Source of the DNA: Ignavibacteriota bacterium
GTDB taxonomy: Bacteria; Bacteroidota; Ignavibacteria; Kapaibacteriales; UBA2268
Direction of reading: 5' to 3'
Assembly (NCBI GenBank): GCA_024636855.1
Contig: JAGXGG010000081.1
Coordinates: 1-40,668 of the forward strand
Length of the DNA: 40,668 nt
Below, in pieces: positions 40,401 through 40,668 of this stretch. Positions within the stretch are counted from its first letter, which is position 1; each line of letters begins with the position of its first letter. The position numbers and the translations under genes are program-made. The notes beneath the pieces are model-generated. The model had not been told where the DNA came from. It saw nothing but the letters and a program-made list of their open reading frames with translations, and made no database searches.

Positions 40401-40458
40401 TATCTTGTGAATAAAGAGAGATAGAAAGTAAGATTAATATTAAAATCAGCTTTTTCAT
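37402..40458 (-). CDS. N-terminal half of a large T9SS cargo protein (frameshifted gene)
   Basis: A 1018-codon frame with a signal peptide (MKKLILILILLSISLYSQ) followed by a long extracellular sequence of no recognised family, rich in Asn/Asp/Tyr. A stretch near the middle (EEFRLMNMGALIKGCKGFMT) recalls the barrel of some glycoside hydrolases, but this is too weak for a call. It has no sorting domain of its own. Past the A7 tract, the last 14 or so residues (KKMTCQKILNGMQVHE) look like out-of-frame translation before TAA at 37402-37404. A strong Shine-Dalgarno (AAGGAGGG), unusual in this window, lies 8 bases before the ATG. Confidence 0.75.
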   Translation of the reverse strand: MKKLILILILLSISLYSQDNEPSPWEFEWGYSTTPRVFEPDSFQQNSVMTGFQWSGSWQMNNALLNNAAASAVLNTVSGTLNQKLNLIYKPTWRGRNYYVGGYFNSPFMQYEPTLPLDGTNEGTILRPDDITDPVFGFRNRKGRIPTISTDPNYSRIILEKDSSFVGGRVLDDIWPQPNFKTKTWDKYKADGETDNYLGRRWYLTINLKRLNPAIEIVKDDSVVISLKMPYTKWNDDTGYIKFNKLPIYHRDSTEKLDTIGMGERGYSQNFEGISPVDSLKITREILPISSDGHESITISAEFVTNGNEDDFNPIFSRSSLTSEEIKDLDIEVNYFGRTDIAIDYIRIESEMSHYLLRGELDSLEDDAGDYSNGRGHLDKYTDPDDPTHYDQPNAIYGILQTSIDAIRDSSNNFQDANLFRFYFQDTENDSYYWWGPMRYANKLSNGMFITRDGLKNPNLYYYYTESSFKWPGVGLTNGYLVPAPYARNGRDGVGGMNIKSGYLKSWNNIYYPDTLSSDYEILLDSGIVWSDMADDTKYNLQVNNSVVFQARYESEMYKSYFNEDSKLSSFLYNDNSWFFWNSIYNLTVQHFDNGTTIDTFIVTGAARHYTAEEFRLMNMGALIKGCKGFMTDGDQNRRLPYSSVGNMGLGDFTKLNVNNDIYSDSVGTDFINYKYNTWSFYNDTIGYKYFHPNLASKMEVDSDRVYIGTMSYRAELYEMNSFIRANDELLMNLRLCAAYSKGFRPYYSQNEELYGTDTLLHKFVNMAEYNTFTTRLVKKKLFDNHLEEPYDSSFFDITILREKDVPIDSVFYVGVQNRRTDPLIQFTNPLNSSEKYIRFLSSAEFRDSCINSPDSLLYQDYWWKRIGARKVTIPFDYTYSDTNDYNLLRISEIGSDVDSLNSLWHRGEKYYDMVTDTVIGQDRSLSFNLLPGQAKILRVEVLKTDMVSGFLDNYNQNNLIEYTDPLDTNKIIYHLAYYKNSYKPDTNIIYKEVHYIRVFQFKKMTCQKILNGMQVHE

Positions 40459-40461
40459 ATT

Positions 40462-40668
40462 CTAACCCTCCTTAATAATTTTATATGTTCTATTTTGGTT
40501 GTGGCATTGTAGAGTAAGAAAGTAAACACCAATAGGATAAGGAGTAAAATCTATCTGTAAACTCTCTGATTGACCTGATACAGTAGTTTGAAAAACTAAA
40601 ATACCATCAGTATTATTAATCTGATAATTAATTATTGGCTCTTGGCATTCAATTGATATGTTAACAAT
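40462..40668 (-). CDS. 3' end of a T9SS cargo protein (partial)
   Basis: The last 68 codons of a minus-strand gene that begins outside the window. The translated end (TDGILVFQTTVSGQSESLQI, YPIGVYFLTLQCHNQNRTYK) is the second half of a type A T9SS sorting domain, with the typical YPIGVYFL turn. The stop TAG (40462-40464) is 3 bases from the ATG of the large cargo gene, whose Shine-Dalgarno lies inside the last codons. The two genes are therefore in one operon and probably coupled. Confidence 0.8.
   Translation of the reverse strand: MVNISIECQEPIINYQINNTDGILVFQTTVSGQSESLQIDFTPYPIGVYFLTLQCHNQNRTYKIIKEG

Noticed and set aside
1-40668. tRNA, rRNA, riboswitch or CRISPR loci
   Set aside because: Intergenic spaces are short and no cloverleaf, rRNA or known riboswitch core was seen by eye; a covariance-model scan was not possible.

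Overview
The window is AT-rich DNA from a bacterium of the Bacteroidota/Chlorobiota (FCB) group. The evidence is three gene ends carrying type IX secretion (T9SS) C-terminal sorting domains, a PorE-like PD40/OmpA protein, a DUF4301 protein, many lipoproteins, a GxxExxY protein with its flanking repeats, and few Shine-Dalgarno sites. A lineage near Ignavibacteria/Kapabacteria is a guess. TGA is used as a stop codon (for example at 1303-1305 and 30019-30021), so the standard code applies. No rRNA, tRNA, CRISPR array or classical IS was seen, and no gene-free stretch exceeds 300 bases.

Layout. 1-1260 is the 3' part of an N6-adenine methyltransferase fused to a specificity domain. 1303-4725 holds a glycosyltransferase, a coiled-coil/TPR lipoprotein, a GxxExxY gene between imperfect inverted repeats, and a small outer-membrane protein. 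4847-6133 is glutamate dehydrogenase with a perfect 28-bp palindromic terminator. 6191-8059 is a TPR/class III adenylate cyclase lipoprotein, followed upstream by the remnant of a second cyclase. 8591-9830 is a rearranged spot: an alpha/beta hydrolase gene organised exactly like an integron gene cassette (3' attC-like site, 8-bp R''/cassette-start complementarity, 19-nt leader), lying between two copies of a ~112-bp direct repeat. 9878-13578 is a minus-strand operon: SUMF1-domain lipoprotein, beta-propeller lipoprotein, gamma-carbonic-anhydrase-like protein, YicC.

13785-17178 is a tightly coupled four-gene plus-strand accessory operon: an unrecognised 206-aa protein, a 595-aa protein with about 38 cysteines and a phospholipase-A2-like CCxxHD motif, and two small exported proteins that appear to start at TTG codons overlapping the preceding stops. 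It is my best candidate for an undescribed system. 17199-20623 is a minus-strand run: queF, queD, ornithine aminotransferase, lipoyl/octanoyl transferase, a 38-aa membrane micro-ORF and an NlpC/P60 lipoprotein. 20741-24097 pairs DUF4301 with the PorE-like protein. 24100-28812 is a close-packed housekeeping operon (inositol monophosphatase family, dapF, M20 amidohydrolase, response regulator, meaB, rdgB), in which the monophosphatase has a TGA in place of a Trp codon and the amidohydrolase has a one-base frameshift.

28984-32925 is a mobile module with two tyrosine recombinases, an unrecognised 324-aa protein, an excisionase-like helix-turn-helix protein and an 84-aa protein. The second recombinase has Arg in place of the first catalytic His. 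32926-40668 encodes T9SS cargo on the minus strand: a C25-peptidase-like protein, a very large exported protein split by a frameshift near an A7 tract, and the last residues of a third cargo protein. The two complete cargo loci end in the same two-hairpin element immediately after the stop codon.

Three single-base lesions in about 14 kb mean that either sequence error in a draft genome or real gene decay must be considered wherever a broken gene is described.
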